Assembly (NCBI RefSeq): GCF_000338295.1
Contig: NZ_ANMO01000216.1
Coordinates: 124,001 to 188,000 of the forward strand
Length of the DNA stretch: 64,000 nt
Direction: 5' to 3'
Origin: Rhodopirellula europaea 6C
GTDB lineage: Bacteria > Planctomycetota > Planctomycetia > Pirellulales > Pirellulaceae
The stretch's first letter is position 1, and the number at the start of each line of letters is the position of its first letter. Under the pieces are notes generated by a model. The model saw nothing but the letters and a program-made list of their open reading frames with translations, ran no database searches and was not told where the DNA came from. The position numbers were made by a program, and so were the translations under genes. This document shows positions 54,514-64,000 of the stretch, one piece after another.

Positions 54514-56214
54514 TTAGAACTTCCAGCGGTATTCCATACGGGTTCCGTACACGTTTGGTAGATCGCTTCGCCAGCCATGCATGACGTCGAAGCGGAGCAG
54601 CGTGCGGTTGGAAACCGGGAATTGATAGCGTGTGCCGAGTCCAAATTGGTCGCCTTGGACAAATGGGTTGGAGTCGCCGTGTTCGGTGAGGTAGGACGCT
54701 TCCAATAGCAGTTGGCGATCGAGTTGATTGCCGATCAAGTCGATCCCAATCGATCCGCCAACTGTGTCGAACCCAGTTGGGTCCAGCGTCGCAAATCCGT
54801 TCAGGCCGTCGGTGTCGAAGTTGATACCGGTGTTGCGAAGGACGCCTCCACTTCCGCCCGCACGAGCGACGGACTGTGGTCGTCCCCATCCGTAGAAAAA
54901 GTTGGCGTACGGAACCACGGTCAGTGGCGACGAGGTGATCAGGCTGTTTTCCCACAAAAACAAACCGCCGTCAGCTGTCACATCAGCATCGGGCAGGTTT
55001 TGTCCTGTGTTGATAATTAGACGAAGTGAGTTGCTGATTCGATCCAGGTAACGCTTGGTAAAACTGACCGTCATGTTGTGATAGCTTCGACGTGAGTCAT
55101 TGCGGTCTCGCAAGAATGCGTAGCCAGCTTCGATGTATCCGCCGTAGGCTTCGATGAAGCACGCGGTGCCGAAGGCTTGAGCGGCGTGTTTGTCCGTTCC
55201 AAACGCGTTGCTGTTGACTTGGTCGATTGCCGCAAAGAACGTCCAGTCAAAGTTGGCCCAGTTCAGTGCCCGACTATGACGAGCCGGGATTGCAAACGCG
55301 GCACCGGTCACGGCATCTTCCATCCAGATACCATTTTGAAACAGCAGCGGGATCAAACCGATTGTCACAGGCATCTCAGCGGGCGATGACTTTCCATGAA
55401 AGCCGCCCCACATCGCCCCCAAATCACCTTCGAAGAATGCGGTCACAAAGTTAGGATCGAACACACCCTGGTAGTCGAATTTTCCATCTTGGAAGTCCAC
55501 CCGATTGAACTGACCGTTGCGATCAAGCGGCCCGATGAATCCATGGAATCGCTCGGAATCGGTCAGGCGTAGATCGAGGTCCAAATTCAGACGACTGGCC
55601 CAATTGTCGGTTCGCCCCGCTGCGTTGCGACCGGTGATGATTCCGGATCGGAAATCGCCGTACAAGTAGAACTCGGGGCGGGCGAGGTTGGTGCTGCCGA
55701 ACCAATTTTTGCCCCGTGGCGTGATGCCGGGACCATAGAACGTTCGTCCCCACTCAATCCAGGGACTCTGAGTCGGGACCGCGGCTTTCGCGTCGTAAAC
55801 CCATTGCTCGCGGGATCCATCGTGCCAGTTCGATTCCTGCGGTAGCGGAGTGGGGGAGAAGTCGTTGGCGAAGTGCGATAGGTTTTCTAAACCAGCCGAC
55901 TTTGCAAAGTCAGCAGCGGATTCTTCTTCCAGTATCGAATGGTCCGCGAAGGATGGCGATCCAAGCGCGACGTTCGCGTGCCCGGCGTAGTTGAAGTCTT
56001 GCCGTTCCGGAAACGGCGAAGGCGGCAAGTCATCGGCCGTGTCCACAGCGATCGTCGTTGGCGGACTCGCTGGTGATTCCGGCTGGACGAGTGGCAAACG
56101 TTGGGGTCGAAGACGAGCGGTTTGCGCAAGCGAGTTCGCCGGCGTCATCGCCGTTGCAAACACGGCGACACACAACGCGAAAGTGCATTGGCACGAAGAA
56201 TTGAATCGCAACAT
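54514..56214 (-). CDS. Predicted outer-membrane beta-barrel (porin-like) paired with a multiheme cytochrome
   Basis: About 566 residues from the ATG at 56214; a TTG two codons earlier overlaps the cytochrome stop. A signal peptide (LCVAVFATAMTPANSLAQ) is followed by a Pro-rich stretch of about 90 residues. Many alternating amphipathic strands come next (PEFYLYGDFRSGIITGRN, SRLNLDLDLRLTDSERFHGF, FDWTFFAAIDQV, GYIEAGYAFLRDRN, SLRLIINTGQ). The terminal MEYRWKF ends in Phe, the usual recognition signal for barrel insertion. A family assignment (OprB-like or other) is not safe by eye. It starts 2 nt after the cytochrome stop, so the two products probably work together at the outer membrane. Confidence 0.8.
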   Translation of the reverse strand: MLRFNSSCQCTFALCVAVFATAMTPANSLAQTARLRPQRLPLVQPESPASPPTTIAVDTADDLPPSPFPERQDFNYAGHANVALGSPSFADHSILEEESAADFAKSAGLENLSHFANDFSPTPLPQESNWHDGSREQWVYDAKAAVPTQSPWIEWGRTFYGPGITPRGKNWFGSTNLARPEFYLYGDFRSGIITGRNAAGRTDNWASRLNLDLDLRLTDSERFHGFIGPLDRNGQFNRVDFQDGKFDYQGVFDPNFVTAFFEGDLGAMWGGFHGKSSPAEMPVTIGLIPLLFQNGIWMEDAVTGAAFAIPARHSRALNWANFDWTFFAAIDQVNSNAFGTDKHAAQAFGTACFIEAYGGYIEAGYAFLRDRNDSRRSYHNMTVSFTKRYLDRISNSLRLIINTGQNLPDADVTADGGLFLWENSLITSSPLTVVPYANFFYGWGRPQSVARAGGSGGVLRNTGINFDTDGLNGFATLDPTGFDTVGGSIGIDLIGNQLDRQLLLEASYLTEHGDSNPFVQGDQFGLGTRYQFPVSNRTLLRFDVMHGWRSDLPNVYGTRMEYRWKF

Positions 56215-56216
56215 GA

Positions 56217-58241
56217 TCAACGCACCATGAATGTGTGCGAGCCATGGCAGATATCTATCATCCGCTCGTTCATTCGGCGAATCATGTCCGGCGTGCAGTT
56301 GATCTGACGCATGAAATACATCGGTTCGGTCCGGCTCCGCATCCGGACGCTCAGCCGGTACGGTCCCGGGACTCGGAAGGCTTCGGCCGGGATGGTGTAT
56401 TTGGCGATGCGGTGGTCCAAGGGAGCGATGCTGTGAGCTTCCATTCGGATCAATGGCGGGTGGTTGAGCACGCTGATTGGCAACGCACCAGGTCGTAAGA
56501 AAGCGAGCTGGTCCAGGCTGAAGTTCAATGGCAACGCAGCCTCGCGGTCAGTGCCACGGACGTTGTTGATCAAGAACTTGGTTTGCAAGTTGAATAAGTT
56601 TTTGTCACGGGGAATCCGACCCTTGGCCACTTCGACGCTGTGCATGTCGCAAAGGTCTGCATTGGCATCTAAGTAACCCGTTTCCCAAACGCGTTGGTTG
56701 TTGGGATTGATCAGAACGGCGTTGAGCCAAAGTTGTGGTTGAGCACCCAGCGAACCTGTGGGCAAGTTGTGGCCTGTGCTGATGTTGTCGACTCGGTAGC
56801 CCAATTTGAGCGGCATGCCAACTTGAGGTGTCGTGAAAAATACCGGATCACTGACCTGAGCACCGGCTTCCAACGTCATTGCCGAATAGCCGCGTTTTTC
56901 GTTCATCCTGGCGAGGTTGGTATCGATGATCTTGCGACCATCACGCCGATCGTCCGCGTTGTCCCAGGGTTTGGGGAAGTACATGCCGTCCGGCACGTTG
57001 CGTTCAAATTCTTCGGTGCCCCAGCCGGCACGGTCATCGAACAACAGCCACTGGCGTGGTGTGAAGGACTTAGCCTTGGGATTGTGTGGGAAGATTCCCG
57101 GATGAGCGATCGAGTAGCCGGGACCCCAGAACGTATGATTGGAGTGCTTCTTGGGTTGACCGTAGGGTTTTCCCGATAGCTCCGCGACATGACACTCTTC
57201 GTAACCTTCCGCCTTCCCAGGGACAGCTCCCATGTGACAATCTTGGCAAGAGATTCCGCACTTTGCTGCTGGACTGCTGCGGTATTGAGCGTGAACGACT
57301 TCCAATGAGATGCCGGGGTGCACCGCGACTTGGTGGCACGACGCACAAATGTCTGATTTGGTAAGTGGTTCGAAGAAGTACGAACCATTGTGGATCGCTT
57401 GGCCCGGTCCCTTTTGACCGGCGTGGGTTTTTAGTTTGTTCTTTTCAGCATTGGCCAAGGCATCAGCCAACCCGGCTCCGTTGCCACCTCGACCGACCGG
57501 AGCATGGATGTTGCCCGGTTCGATTCGACGATCGCCGTTGCTGCTTCGACCGTAGTGTTCATTGATTCGATGACAAGAAATGCACGTCACGCCTTCGCGA
57601 GCGACGGGTGGTTGATCTAAGATGCTGACCGTGCGCGGAATTTCTAACTGAGTCGCGACGGGTGAATGACATCGCATACAGAAGTAACCAACCGTGCCTT
57701 CGGTTAATTCATTCATAGCTTGTTCAAACCGCTGAAACATTGGCGAGACAGCAGCGTAGGCGTGGCTGCTGACACTCCATTCATCGTAGTGCTTCGGGTG
57801 ACACGCACGGCATGATTCAGCGGACGGGTAGCACTCTTCCGTCCATAGTCCTTCGTGCGGATCTTTCTTCTCTGGATCCTTGGCTGCCGGCGGCTTGATG
57901 GGGTCGTTGCTACCGAGATTCGCGAGAGGATCGGCCTCTGCGGATGGATCGGCGAACGCCGCCAGCGGATCAAGTTCGGCACCAACCAAGCGATCAGGGC
58001 GCCGCGGATTGGTGGGCTGAATGGTTGCAACGGAGGCCGCCGGTTGGCGTCCGTACAGTCTATTTCCCACACCGAGAAGTTGCCCAACTTTCAGCAATTC
58101 TTCATCACTTAAGGTTTGCTGGCCACTGAACGGCACACCTTCGTCGGCGGCCAAGTTTCGTGCGGGCGCGAACCCACTCCATAGGCCCAGCCAGAGCGTA
58201 AGAATCGCGAGCGTTTCACGACGAGGAATGATGAGCATCAT
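56217..58241 (-). CDS. Pentaheme cytochrome c (c554-like multiheme protein)
   Basis: About 674 residues from the ATG at 58241; the open frame starts 18 codons upstream but the signal peptide begins here (MMLIIPRRETLAILTLWLGL). Five CxxCH sites: CRACH, CMRCH, CISCH, CASCH and CQDCH (residues 162-354 counted from 58295), and a sixth degenerate YEECH. The spacing and the order resemble cytochrome c554/c-prime-like proteins. The C-terminal half is a beta-rich domain with STGHNLPTG, a motif seen in other multiheme cytochromes (AGHxxPTG type). It is exported and c-type heme is attached in the periplasm. It is translationally close to the beta-barrel gene. Role inferred: electron transfer at or across the outer membrane. 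Confidence 0.9.
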   Translation of the reverse strand: MMLIIPRRETLAILTLWLGLWSGFAPARNLAADEGVPFSGQQTLSDEELLKVGQLLGVGNRLYGRQPAASVATIQPTNPRRPDRLVGAELDPLAAFADPSAEADPLANLGSNDPIKPPAAKDPEKKDPHEGLWTEECYPSAESCRACHPKHYDEWSVSSHAYAAVSPMFQRFEQAMNELTEGTVGYFCMRCHSPVATQLEIPRTVSILDQPPVAREGVTCISCHRINEHYGRSSNGDRRIEPGNIHAPVGRGGNGAGLADALANAEKNKLKTHAGQKGPGQAIHNGSYFFEPLTKSDICASCHQVAVHPGISLEVVHAQYRSSPAAKCGISCQDCHMGAVPGKAEGYEECHVAELSGKPYGQPKKHSNHTFWGPGYSIAHPGIFPHNPKAKSFTPRQWLLFDDRAGWGTEEFERNVPDGMYFPKPWDNADDRRDGRKIIDTNLARMNEKRGYSAMTLEAGAQVSDPVFFTTPQVGMPLKLGYRVDNISTGHNLPTGSLGAQPQLWLNAVLINPNNQRVWETGYLDANADLCDMHSVEVAKGRIPRDKNLFNLQTKFLINNVRGTDREAALPLNFSLDQLAFLRPGALPISVLNHPPLIRMEAHSIAPLDHRIAKYTIPAEAFRVPGPYRLSVRMRSRTEPMYFMRQINCTPDMIRRMNERMIDICHGSHTFMVR

Positions 58242-58434
58242 CGTGTGAACCTGAACAACCCAAAATCGCATGGACAATCCGAACAAAGCCGACAAACACT
58301 TTGGGGAGATCGACCGGTGGTGTTCGGATCGTCCAGAAGCATCCGCGGGATGCGATCAAACGCCTCAACCGGCAAAGCTTGCCAGGTCGAGGGGTGTGAG
58401 ATTTGCGATCGAGATGTGAATTTAAACTCGCGGT

Positions 58435-58460
58435 TTCATGCGTGTCGTTTCACGCATGAA
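58435..58460 (-). terminator. Hairpin after purN
   Basis: The perfect 10-bp stem TTCATGCGTG / CACGCATGAA with a 6-nt loop lies 21 bp past the purN stop. No T-run follows, so its efficiency as an intrinsic terminator is doubtful. Confidence 0.45.
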
Positions 58461-58480
58461 TTAGGTGTCCGCGACTGATT

Positions 58481-59080
58481 TCACGTGTCTTGCGAGGCAG
58501 CCATCATGCGGATGGCTTCGGGCAAGGTTTCGCATTCGAGTTTGAACACGCGTGACGCGAGGTCATCAGGGGTGTCAGTTGGCAGAATCGGACAGGCCTT
58601 CTGGTGGATGATCGGCCCGTTGTCATAAAGGTTGTCGACATAGTGGACCGTGCAGCCGCTGATTTTTACCCCACGCTCGATCGCTGCCGCGTGCACGTTG
58701 CGACCGTACATTCCTTTGCCGCCAAATGCGGGTAGCAAAGACGGGTGGATGTTGATGACGCGATGTTCAAAGTCGGTTGGAATCAAAACATGTTTCAGGA
58801 AGCCCGCCATGATCACATGCGTTGCTCCGGCCTTTCGACACGGTTCAAACATGGCTTCGCGATAGGTTTCGTCGGATTCGAAATCGGATTTGCGAACGAC
58901 GCAGGTTTCGATGCCCGCATCTTCGGCAATTTTGATTCCGCCCAATCCGTCTCGGCTGGCGATCACCAACCGGAAATCGATCGGCAGTCCATGCTCGTCG
59001 CGATGACGAATCAAATTGGCCAGCGTGCGACCGCCTCCACTGAGGAAGACGGCCACTTTCAATGTGCTTGCATTGCTCAC
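58481..59080 (-). CDS. purN: Phosphoribosylglycinamide formyltransferase
   Basis: 199 residues from a GTG at 59080 overlapping the ileS stop (GTGA), with GGTGAG 7-8 nt upstream. PurN transfers a formyl group from 10-formyl-THF to GAR in purine synthesis. Seen: [16 protein letters not shown] (phosphate-binding loop; family consensus SG-x-G-(S/T)N), [19 protein letters not shown], the catalytic [12 protein letters not shown] (Asn-His-Ser core) and [18 protein letters not shown] with the catalytic Asp. The arrangement RTLANLI rather than SNxxxL and KGMYGRNVH are slightly divergent but fit the planctomycete-type sequence. It is cytoplasmic. Confidence 0.9.
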   Translation of the reverse strand: MSNASTLKVAVFLSGGGRTLANLIRHRDEHGLPIDFRLVIASRDGLGGIKIAEDAGIETCVVRKSDFESDETYREAMFEPCRKAGATHVIMAGFLKHVLIPTDFEHRVINIHPSLLPAFGGKGMYGRNVHAAAIERGVKISGCTVHYVDNLYDNGPIIHQKACPILPTDTPDDLASRVFKLECETLPEAIRMMAASQDT

Positions 59081-62000
59081 TTGCCACTCACCTTGGCGAC
59101 GTACAATTCGCCGCCTTCGATGGCAACTTGCTGAGCATTGGCCAGAGTGCCAATGACCAGTTCGTCCGCCAACGTCTCGCCACAAATCATGGTGCGATGT
59201 TCCTCGATCGCAGATTGCAGTTCCGCATCGGACGTTTCAATTGCCACTTGAATCCGATCGGTGTATTGGCAATCGAGTTCCTTGCGTTGACTTTGGATGC
59301 CGCGAATCAAGTCCTTCGCCAATCCTTCACGACGTAGTTCAGGTGTGACTTCGGTATTGAGCACGACGACACATCCCGATCCTTGAGCGGCCGCCCATCC
59401 TTCGCGAGCTTGCAGTCGGACCTCGATGTCTTCGCCATCCAATTTCAATGGACCCGACGGAAGTTCCAATTCGACGAAGCCGGCAGTTTGAAGCTGAGTC
59501 AACAACTGGTTGCCGTCGGCTTCTCCCAGCATCTTTTTGACCACGGGGATGTTCTTGCCAACCTTTGGACCAAGCCGTTTGAAGTTGGGGACGATCGTGT
59601 ATTGAACGTAGTCGCCGCCATCGGTCGTGTAATCGACGGCTTTGACATTCAACTCTTCCCGAACCAAAGCGTCGTGGCTTTGCAACCAATCGATCGCTGA
59701 GTCGTCGGTCAAAATCACTTCGACCTTGGACAGCGGCAAGCGAACTTTCAGTTTGGCATCCGCACGAGCCGATCGTCCCATCGATGCAATTTCGCGAAGC
59801 AGTCGCATCGAGTCGGAAAGCTTTTGATCGACGCGGGTGGCATCTGGTTTGGGGAAGTCACAAAGGTGAACGCTCTTCAGTGCCTTGTCGCCAAACGGAG
59901 CGGTCAACTCTTGCCACAACGTGTCCGCCAAGAAGGGAACAAACGGGGCGATGACCTTGGTCAACTCCAGCATGACTTCGTAGAGCGTCCAGTACGCATC
60001 GTGCTTGTCGGGCGAATCCGAATCGGGGGCCCAGAAACGATCGCGACTTCGACGGACGTACCAATTGCTGAGACCATCGAGCAAGTTCGTGATCGCTTGG
60101 CACGCGTTGTAGTTGTCAAACGCATCCATCCGGTTGATGACCGTCGCCAACGTGCGATGCAATTCGGAATGGATCCATCGATCGATTTCGCTCCGTTCGC
60201 TAATTGGGCGATAGGTCGGTGCGGAGGCGAGCGATGCCGGACTCAACTGCTCGTCGACATCCGTCGCGGATGTGGGATCGAAACCGTCGATCTCTGCATA
60301 GATCGAAAAGAAGCTGTACGTGTTCCAAAGCCGCAGCAGGAACTCAGGGATCGAATCGCGGATCGCTTGATCGGCGTAGATGATCGAATTCCAGGGTGCT
60401 TGGTTGGCGAAGAAATACCAACGCATCGCATCGGCGCCGTACTTGTCGAAGATCTCGGACGGACTGCGATAGTTCCGAAGACTCTTGGACATCTTGCCGG
60501 TCTTCTTGGTGAACTTGCCTTCGGCTTGATCTGCTTCGGCTTCTGACAGCAACACCGTTTTCGCTTGACCTTCTTTGCCAGCGGATTCGTACCATTGCGA
60601 CAGCATCAAACCGAGCACGATGCAGTTGCGGAACGGGTGCGGGTAATCCGATTCGCTGTCACGCGACGGTGCCAGTTCGTTTGCTTTCGTTCCGGCTTCG
60701 CGAATCGACGCGCCTTCGCCGAACAACATCGTGCTGATCGCCAGTTGGCTGTAGAACCAACCGCGGGTTTGGTCGATCGCTTCGCTGATGAAGTCCGCTG
60801 GGAACTGCTCTTGGAATTGAGCGTCGTTTTGGTGTGGCCATCCCCACTGAGCAAACGGCATCGCGCCACTGTCGTACCAGCAGTCGATGACCTCGCTGAC
60901 TCGTTGCATTCGGGCACCCGATTCGAATGGCGAATCGTAGGTGACTGAATCGATGTACGGTTTATGAACTCGCAGATCGTCAGGCAGTTCCGGGTTGGCC
61001 GCTTTCGCGTTGTCCCAAACCTGAGTGCCATCCACGCCTGGTTTCGCCAGCAACTCTTCGTAGCTTTCAATGGCTTCCATGCGCCCGGTCGATTGGCAAA
61101 CCCAGATCGGAAGCGGAGTGCCCCAGTAACGCTCTCGGGACAGTGCCCAGTCGACGTTGCTTTCCAGGAAATTCCCAAATCGTCCATCGCGAATGTGTTC
61201 GGGTTGCCAACCGATCTTGCTGTTGTTTTTCAACATCAGATCCCGGAACTTGGTCGTCCGGATGAACCAGCTTTCTCGCGGGTACTGGATCAAGGGGTCA
61301 TCGTCCGCCCGCCAGCAGAACGGATAATCGTGCAGGTATTGTTCCAAGTGCAACAGGCGTCCGGACTCACGCAACGTTCGCGTCAGGGTCTTGTCAGCTT
61401 CTTTGACCCAGACACCTTTCATCGATGCAAACTCGTCGGTGAACTTGCCATTGGGACCGACCGCACACAGCAGCTCGGGACGCTGGCCATCGACAAAACG
61501 GGTTCGTTCCGTCACCAAGACTTCATAGTCGATTTCACCGAAGGCGGGTGCCAAATGAACCAGGCCACTCCCTGAGTCAGTCGTGACAAAGTCAGCGGCA
61601 ACAACGCGCCAATAGAGAGACTCTTCTCCACCAGCGACCAGCTCACCGGTTGGATCGTTTAGTCGAGAGTGGTAATCATCAAACGGAGGTTGGTAGCGTT
61701 GGCCCACGAGCGACTCGCCCGAGATGGTTTCAATAACCGTCAATTCGCGTTTTAGCTTGCCCGCCAGTGACTCGACCAGCGCGGCGGCCAACACCAACTC
61801 TTGGCCGGTCTCGGAATCCTTGACCACGGCGTATTCGAGGTCGGGTTTCACCGCCGCGTACATGTTGCTCGGCAAGGTCCAAGGTGTGGTCGTCCAAACA
61901 ACCAGCGATCGTTCAGGTTGGTCCACCAACGGGAACAAAACATAGACACTCGGGTCAGCAACTTCGCGGTAGCCTTGGCCGACTTCGCCAGCGGAGAGCG

Positions 62001-62583
62001 CCGTGCCGCCTTGGGCCCACCACCACACGATTTTGTGACCTTGGTAAAGCAGTCCGCGGTCGAACAAGTTCTTGAGTGACCACCAAACACTTTCAACATA
62101 GGATTGATGGTAGGTCACATAGGCTTCTTCCAGGTTGACCCAGAACCCGAGCCGGCGGGTCAACGTTTGCCATTCCTGCATGTAACGCCAAACACTGGAT
62201 TGGCATTTCTGGATGAAGGGTTCGACGCCGTAAGCTTCGATTTCTTCTTTGCTATGGATGCCCAGTTCTTTGCCGACTTCGACTTCGACGGGCAAACCGT
62301 GAGTGTCCCAGCCAGCCTTTCGTTCGCAGCGGTAACCTCGCATGGTTTTGTAGCGAGGAAAAACGTCCTTGATCGCGCGCGTCAGGCAGTGCCCGGGGTG
62401 AGGCATGCCATTGGCGGTCGGCGGCCCTTCGTAGAAGACGAATGTTGGTGCGTTGGCGCGACGGGCGAGCGATTGCTCGTAGATCGAATGCTGGTCCCAA
62501 AACGCCAGCACCTGCTCTTCGAGAGTCGGGAAATGGGGGCTTGCGGCGGGGGCACGAAAAGCGGCGGTCGAATTCGCGGACAC
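59077..62583 (-). CDS. ileS: Isoleucyl-tRNA synthetase
   Basis: 1168 residues from a GTG at 62583; the frame is open 45 codons further, but the sequence becomes family-like only at [12 protein letters not shown]. Class I signature HPGH (in [13 protein letters not shown]), [17 protein letters not shown], editing domain ([15 protein letters not shown]), [26 protein letters not shown], and an anticodon-binding C-terminus. The length and motif forms fit the eukaryote-like type 2 IleS. A long hairpin lies just before the start. It is co-transcribed with purN through a 4-bp overlap. Confidence 0.95.
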   Translation of the reverse strand: MSANSTAAFRAPAASPHFPTLEEQVLAFWDQHSIYEQSLARRANAPTFVFYEGPPTANGMPHPGHCLTRAIKDVFPRYKTMRGYRCERKAGWDTHGLPVEVEVGKELGIHSKEEIEAYGVEPFIQKCQSSVWRYMQEWQTLTRRLGFWVNLEEAYVTYHQSYVESVWWSLKNLFDRGLLYQGHKIVWWWAQGGTALSAGEVGQGYREVADPSVYVLFPLVDQPERSLVVWTTTPWTLPSNMYAAVKPDLEYAVVKDSETGQELVLAAALVESLAGKLKRELTVIETISGESLVGQRYQPPFDDYHSRLNDPTGELVAGGEESLYWRVVAADFVTTDSGSGLVHLAPAFGEIDYEVLVTERTRFVDGQRPELLCAVGPNGKFTDEFASMKGVWVKEADKTLTRTLRESGRLLHLEQYLHDYPFCWRADDDPLIQYPRESWFIRTTKFRDLMLKNNSKIGWQPEHIRDGRFGNFLESNVDWALSRERYWGTPLPIWVCQSTGRMEAIESYEELLAKPGVDGTQVWDNAKAANPELPDDLRVHKPYIDSVTYDSPFESGARMQRVSEVIDCWYDSGAMPFAQWGWPHQNDAQFQEQFPADFISEAIDQTRGWFYSQLAISTMLFGEGASIREAGTKANELAPSRDSESDYPHPFRNCIVLGLMLSQWYESAGKEGQAKTVLLSEAEADQAEGKFTKKTGKMSKSLRNYRSPSEIFDKYGADAMRWYFFANQAPWNSIIYADQAIRDSIPEFLLRLWNTYSFFSIYAEIDGFDPTSATDVDEQLSPASLASAPTYRPISERSEIDRWIHSELHRTLATVINRMDAFDNYNACQAITNLLDGLSNWYVRRSRDRFWAPDSDSPDKHDAYWTLYEVMLELTKVIAPFVPFLADTLWQELTAPFGDKALKSVHLCDFPKPDATRVDQKLSDSMRLLREIASMGRSARADAKLKVRLPLSKVEVILTDDSAIDWLQSHDALVREELNVKAVDYTTDGGDYVQYTIVPNFKRLGPKVGKNIPVVKKMLGEADGNQLLTQLQTAGFVELELPSGPLKLDGEDIEVRLQAREGWAAAQGSGCVVVLNTEVTPELRREGLAKDLIRGIQSQRKELDCQYTDRIQVAIETSDAELQSAIEEHRTMICGETLADELVIGTLANAQQVAIEGGELYVAKVSGK

Positions 62584-62590
62584 GTGATAA

Positions 62591-62667
62591 CCGGACGAAT
62601 GAGATGGGAATGTCAAAACAACGCATAGTTTTATGCGTTGAAGGACATTTCCCCTACCCCCGTCCGG
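62591..62667 (-). promoter_or_regulatory. Three-tier hairpin in the ileS leader / terminator of the upstream gene
   Basis: Three nested arm pairs occur: 62591-62597 with 62661-62667 (CCGGACG/CGTCCGG), 62606-62614 with 62644-62653 (GGGAATGTC/GACATTTCCC, one bulge), and 62619-62626 with 62633-62640 (CAACGCAT/ATGCGTTG). On the minus strand the inner stem is followed by TTTTG, so it can act as a terminator of the upstream gene or an attenuator. The outer stem ends 7 nt before the ileS GTG. Confidence 0.6.
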
Positions 62668-62680
62668 CTGGCGAGGCTTC

Positions 62681-64000
62681 TCAGGCGACCGCGGCCGCGT
62701 TGGAACTCGCCGCAGCACGCTTCGCCGCCACCATTTCCTGGTATTTCAGCCGCAGAACGTTCAGCCAGTACATGAGGTACAGGTTGGCGACAAAGGACAC
62801 GAGCAGCAACGCATTGAAAAGAGTCTGCGTGGCCACCTTTTCGCGGTTGGATCGATCGCCATTGTCGGAGGTTGCTCCCGTCGTGGCACCTGCGGCGTCA
62901 GTCGAGCCGGAACCGAGACCTCGGGGTGGTGCGGCGCCGGCACTGGGCAATCCTGTCGGAGGCCCACCGGCGGACGTGTTGCTGTTTGCCACATAGGTTG
63001 GAACGGTGTTGGGATAGTTCGCGTTTTGATACGGGTATCCCGTAGCCGGATTGATGTTTGGATCGATCGGCGTGTAAGGCGGATTGGTTCCGTAATTCGG
63101 CACCTGAGGGTACTGAGTCTGGGGCTGAGCCGTGTTTGGATATCCGTTTCTTGGCGAGCCAGCGTATCCGGTTGGGATCGTTGGCGGCGGTTGCTGCGTG
63201 TTGGCGGTTGGGTACGTTTGGCCGTTCGGCCCATACGGGTTTGCCGGAGCACCGGAGGCGGGAGCTCCCGTGTTTGTTTGGCCGTAGCCATTGCTTGACT
63301 GATTGGCGTAGGTGGCGTCTGTCGAATTTCGACCGGTTTGAGTCGTTGTTGACGCATCACCAGGGAATGGGGGGCTGCCGGGATACTGAGAGTTGCCAGC
63401 TGGACTCGTGTTAGCGTTTGCACGATTTTCGGCATAGCTCGAAGAACCCACCGGTCGGCCGTTTTGACCAATGCGGTCGCCATAAACATTCAAGCGATAT
63501 CCAAAACGATCGACAGGATTGCCGGCGTCATCGAAGTCGTAGCCGTTCTTGGGCAGTCGGGCTGCTTCGGCCGCGGTCAGGTGCGGGGCGTACTCATCCC
63601 GCTGGATCGTGTCGTCTCGATCAGTCGCCGTCGTGGAATATGGGGTTTCTCGACGTGAGGGGGAGTTGGCGAGTGCGTCCGAGCTCGATTGACCGTAGGG
63701 ATTTTGTCCACTGATCCCACTGGGCATTTGATTGAAGTTGCCTGTGTTGAGTCCCGTGTTTGTGGCGTTGCGATTGGTTGCGTCCGAACCTGGTCGAGTC
63801 GTTGTGCCCGCGTTGGATGCGGTGGCGGAATTGTTGACGGGCGCGGTCGAAGGACGTTGGGCAGGTCGTTCTCCCAACGCGTACCAATCGTCGTCGTTGT
63901 TTGGCCAAGGTCGTGCGCTGCTTCCTGTGGACGCCGCCGGATCAGTCGATGGGCCTCCGGCACGGGCGGCGCGATCCGTGTTGTTCAGATTGGGATTCCC
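62681..64000 (-). CDS. Low-complexity protein with C-terminal membrane segment (5' end outside window)
   Basis: 440 codons are present. The frame is open to the right edge (upstream residues include [13 protein letters not shown]), so the start is outside the window. Most of the chain is Asn/Pro/Gly/Thr/Gln/Tyr-rich and probably disordered ([31 protein letters not shown]). There is one short folded-looking patch ([38 protein letters not shown]). A single membrane helix ([22 protein letters not shown]) and a basic/Ala-rich end close the protein. It is probably a membrane-tethered protein of unknown function. It precedes ileS on the same strand, separated by the hairpin. Confidence 0.8.
   Translation of the reverse strand, partial: GNPNLNNTDRAARAGGPSTDPAASTGSSARPWPNNDDDWYALGERPAQRPSTAPVNNSATASNAGTTTRPGSDATNRNATNTGLNTGNFNQMPSGISGQNPYGQSSSDALANSPSRRETPYSTTATDRDDTIQRDEYAPHLTAAEAARLPKNGYDFDDAGNPVDRFGYRLNVYGDRIGQNGRPVGSSSYAENRANANTSPAGNSQYPGSPPFPGDASTTTQTGRNSTDATYANQSSNGYGQTNTGAPASGAPANPYGPNGQTYPTANTQQPPPTIPTGYAGSPRNGYPNTAQPQTQYPQVPNYGTNPPYTPIDPNINPATGYPYQNANYPNTVPTYVANSNTSAGGPPTGLPSAGAAPPRGLGSGSTDAAGATTGATSDNGDRSNREKVATQTLFNALLLVSFVANLYLMYWLNVLRLKYQEMVAAKRAAASSNAAAVA

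Noticed and set aside
62584-62680. T-box leader in front of ileS
   Set aside because: The T-box sequence and specifier-loop arrangement are not seen; only a nested hairpin is present.
1-64000. CRISPR arrays, transposases, integrases, tRNA or rRNA genes
   Set aside because: No regularly spaced direct repeats, no recognisable mobile-element proteins and no RNA gene signatures were found by reading both strands.

Overview
The window looks like a chromosomal segment of a marine planctomycete close to Rhodopirellula/Pirellulaceae. The grounds are moderate GC, giant secreted proteins with an N-terminal LE-x-R-x-LL motif, dockerin/GEVED/cadherin-like domains, lipid A genes (lpxK, an lpxL-like gene), and many GTG and TTG starts. 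This is inferred from gene content and style; no database search was possible. No tRNA, rRNA, CRISPR array, insertion sequence or phage gene was recognised.

Region 1 (1-22.4 kb, minus strand) is filled by two tandem giant surface-protein genes. The downstream one runs off the left edge (1-3821). The upstream one (3921-22394) encodes 6157 residues. The two share their N-terminal architecture: an LE-x-R-x-LL motif, a metalloprotease-like region whose zinc ligands are all replaced, a pre-peptidase-C-like domain, and beta-helix modules. The complete protein adds about a dozen copies of an unnamed repeat of about 100 residues, a GEVED domain, cadherin-like repeats and a two-repeat dockerin.

Region 2 (22.4-40.2 kb) holds mixed functions. 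These are a DEAD-box RNA helicase, an orphan sugar-type binding lipoprotein, a 570-bp structured non-coding stretch, an AsmA-like giant membrane-tethered protein, and a PAS histidine kinase translationally coupled to a Leu/Ile/Val-type binding protein. A Ski2-like helicase then overlaps lpxK, and a RimB-RimK pair follows in which RimK carries a C-terminal RCK_C (TrkA-C) domain.

Region 3 (40.2-47.8 kb) has a short-chain dehydrogenase, a metallo-beta-lactamase-fold hydrolase, and a three-gene NitT/TauT/thiamine-precursor-type ABC importer whose ATPase carries an unusual insert. It continues with a lipid A acyltransferase and three small secreted or membrane proteins.

Region 4 (47.8-53.4 kb) is the most system-like locus. 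Three minus-strand genes are joined by 4-bp overlaps: an EctB-type diaminobutyrate aminotransferase, a protein fusing an NRPS adenylation domain, a carrier protein and an alpha/beta hydrolase, and a second alpha/beta hydrolase. A Bfd-like ferredoxin lies upstream. The combination (PLP enzyme, AMP-forming ligase, carrier protein, two unusual hydrolases) resembles the accessory enzymes of exosortase A loci, but no exosortase is present. The hand-read specificity residues suit a cationic amino acid, which fits diaminobutyrate.

Region 5 (53.7-64 kb) has a small lipoprotein and a pentaheme cytochrome c directly followed by an outer-membrane beta-barrel, a candidate electron-conduit pair. It then has ileS overlapping purN, a long hairpin upstream of ileS, and a partial low-complexity protein with a C-terminal membrane segment at the right edge.
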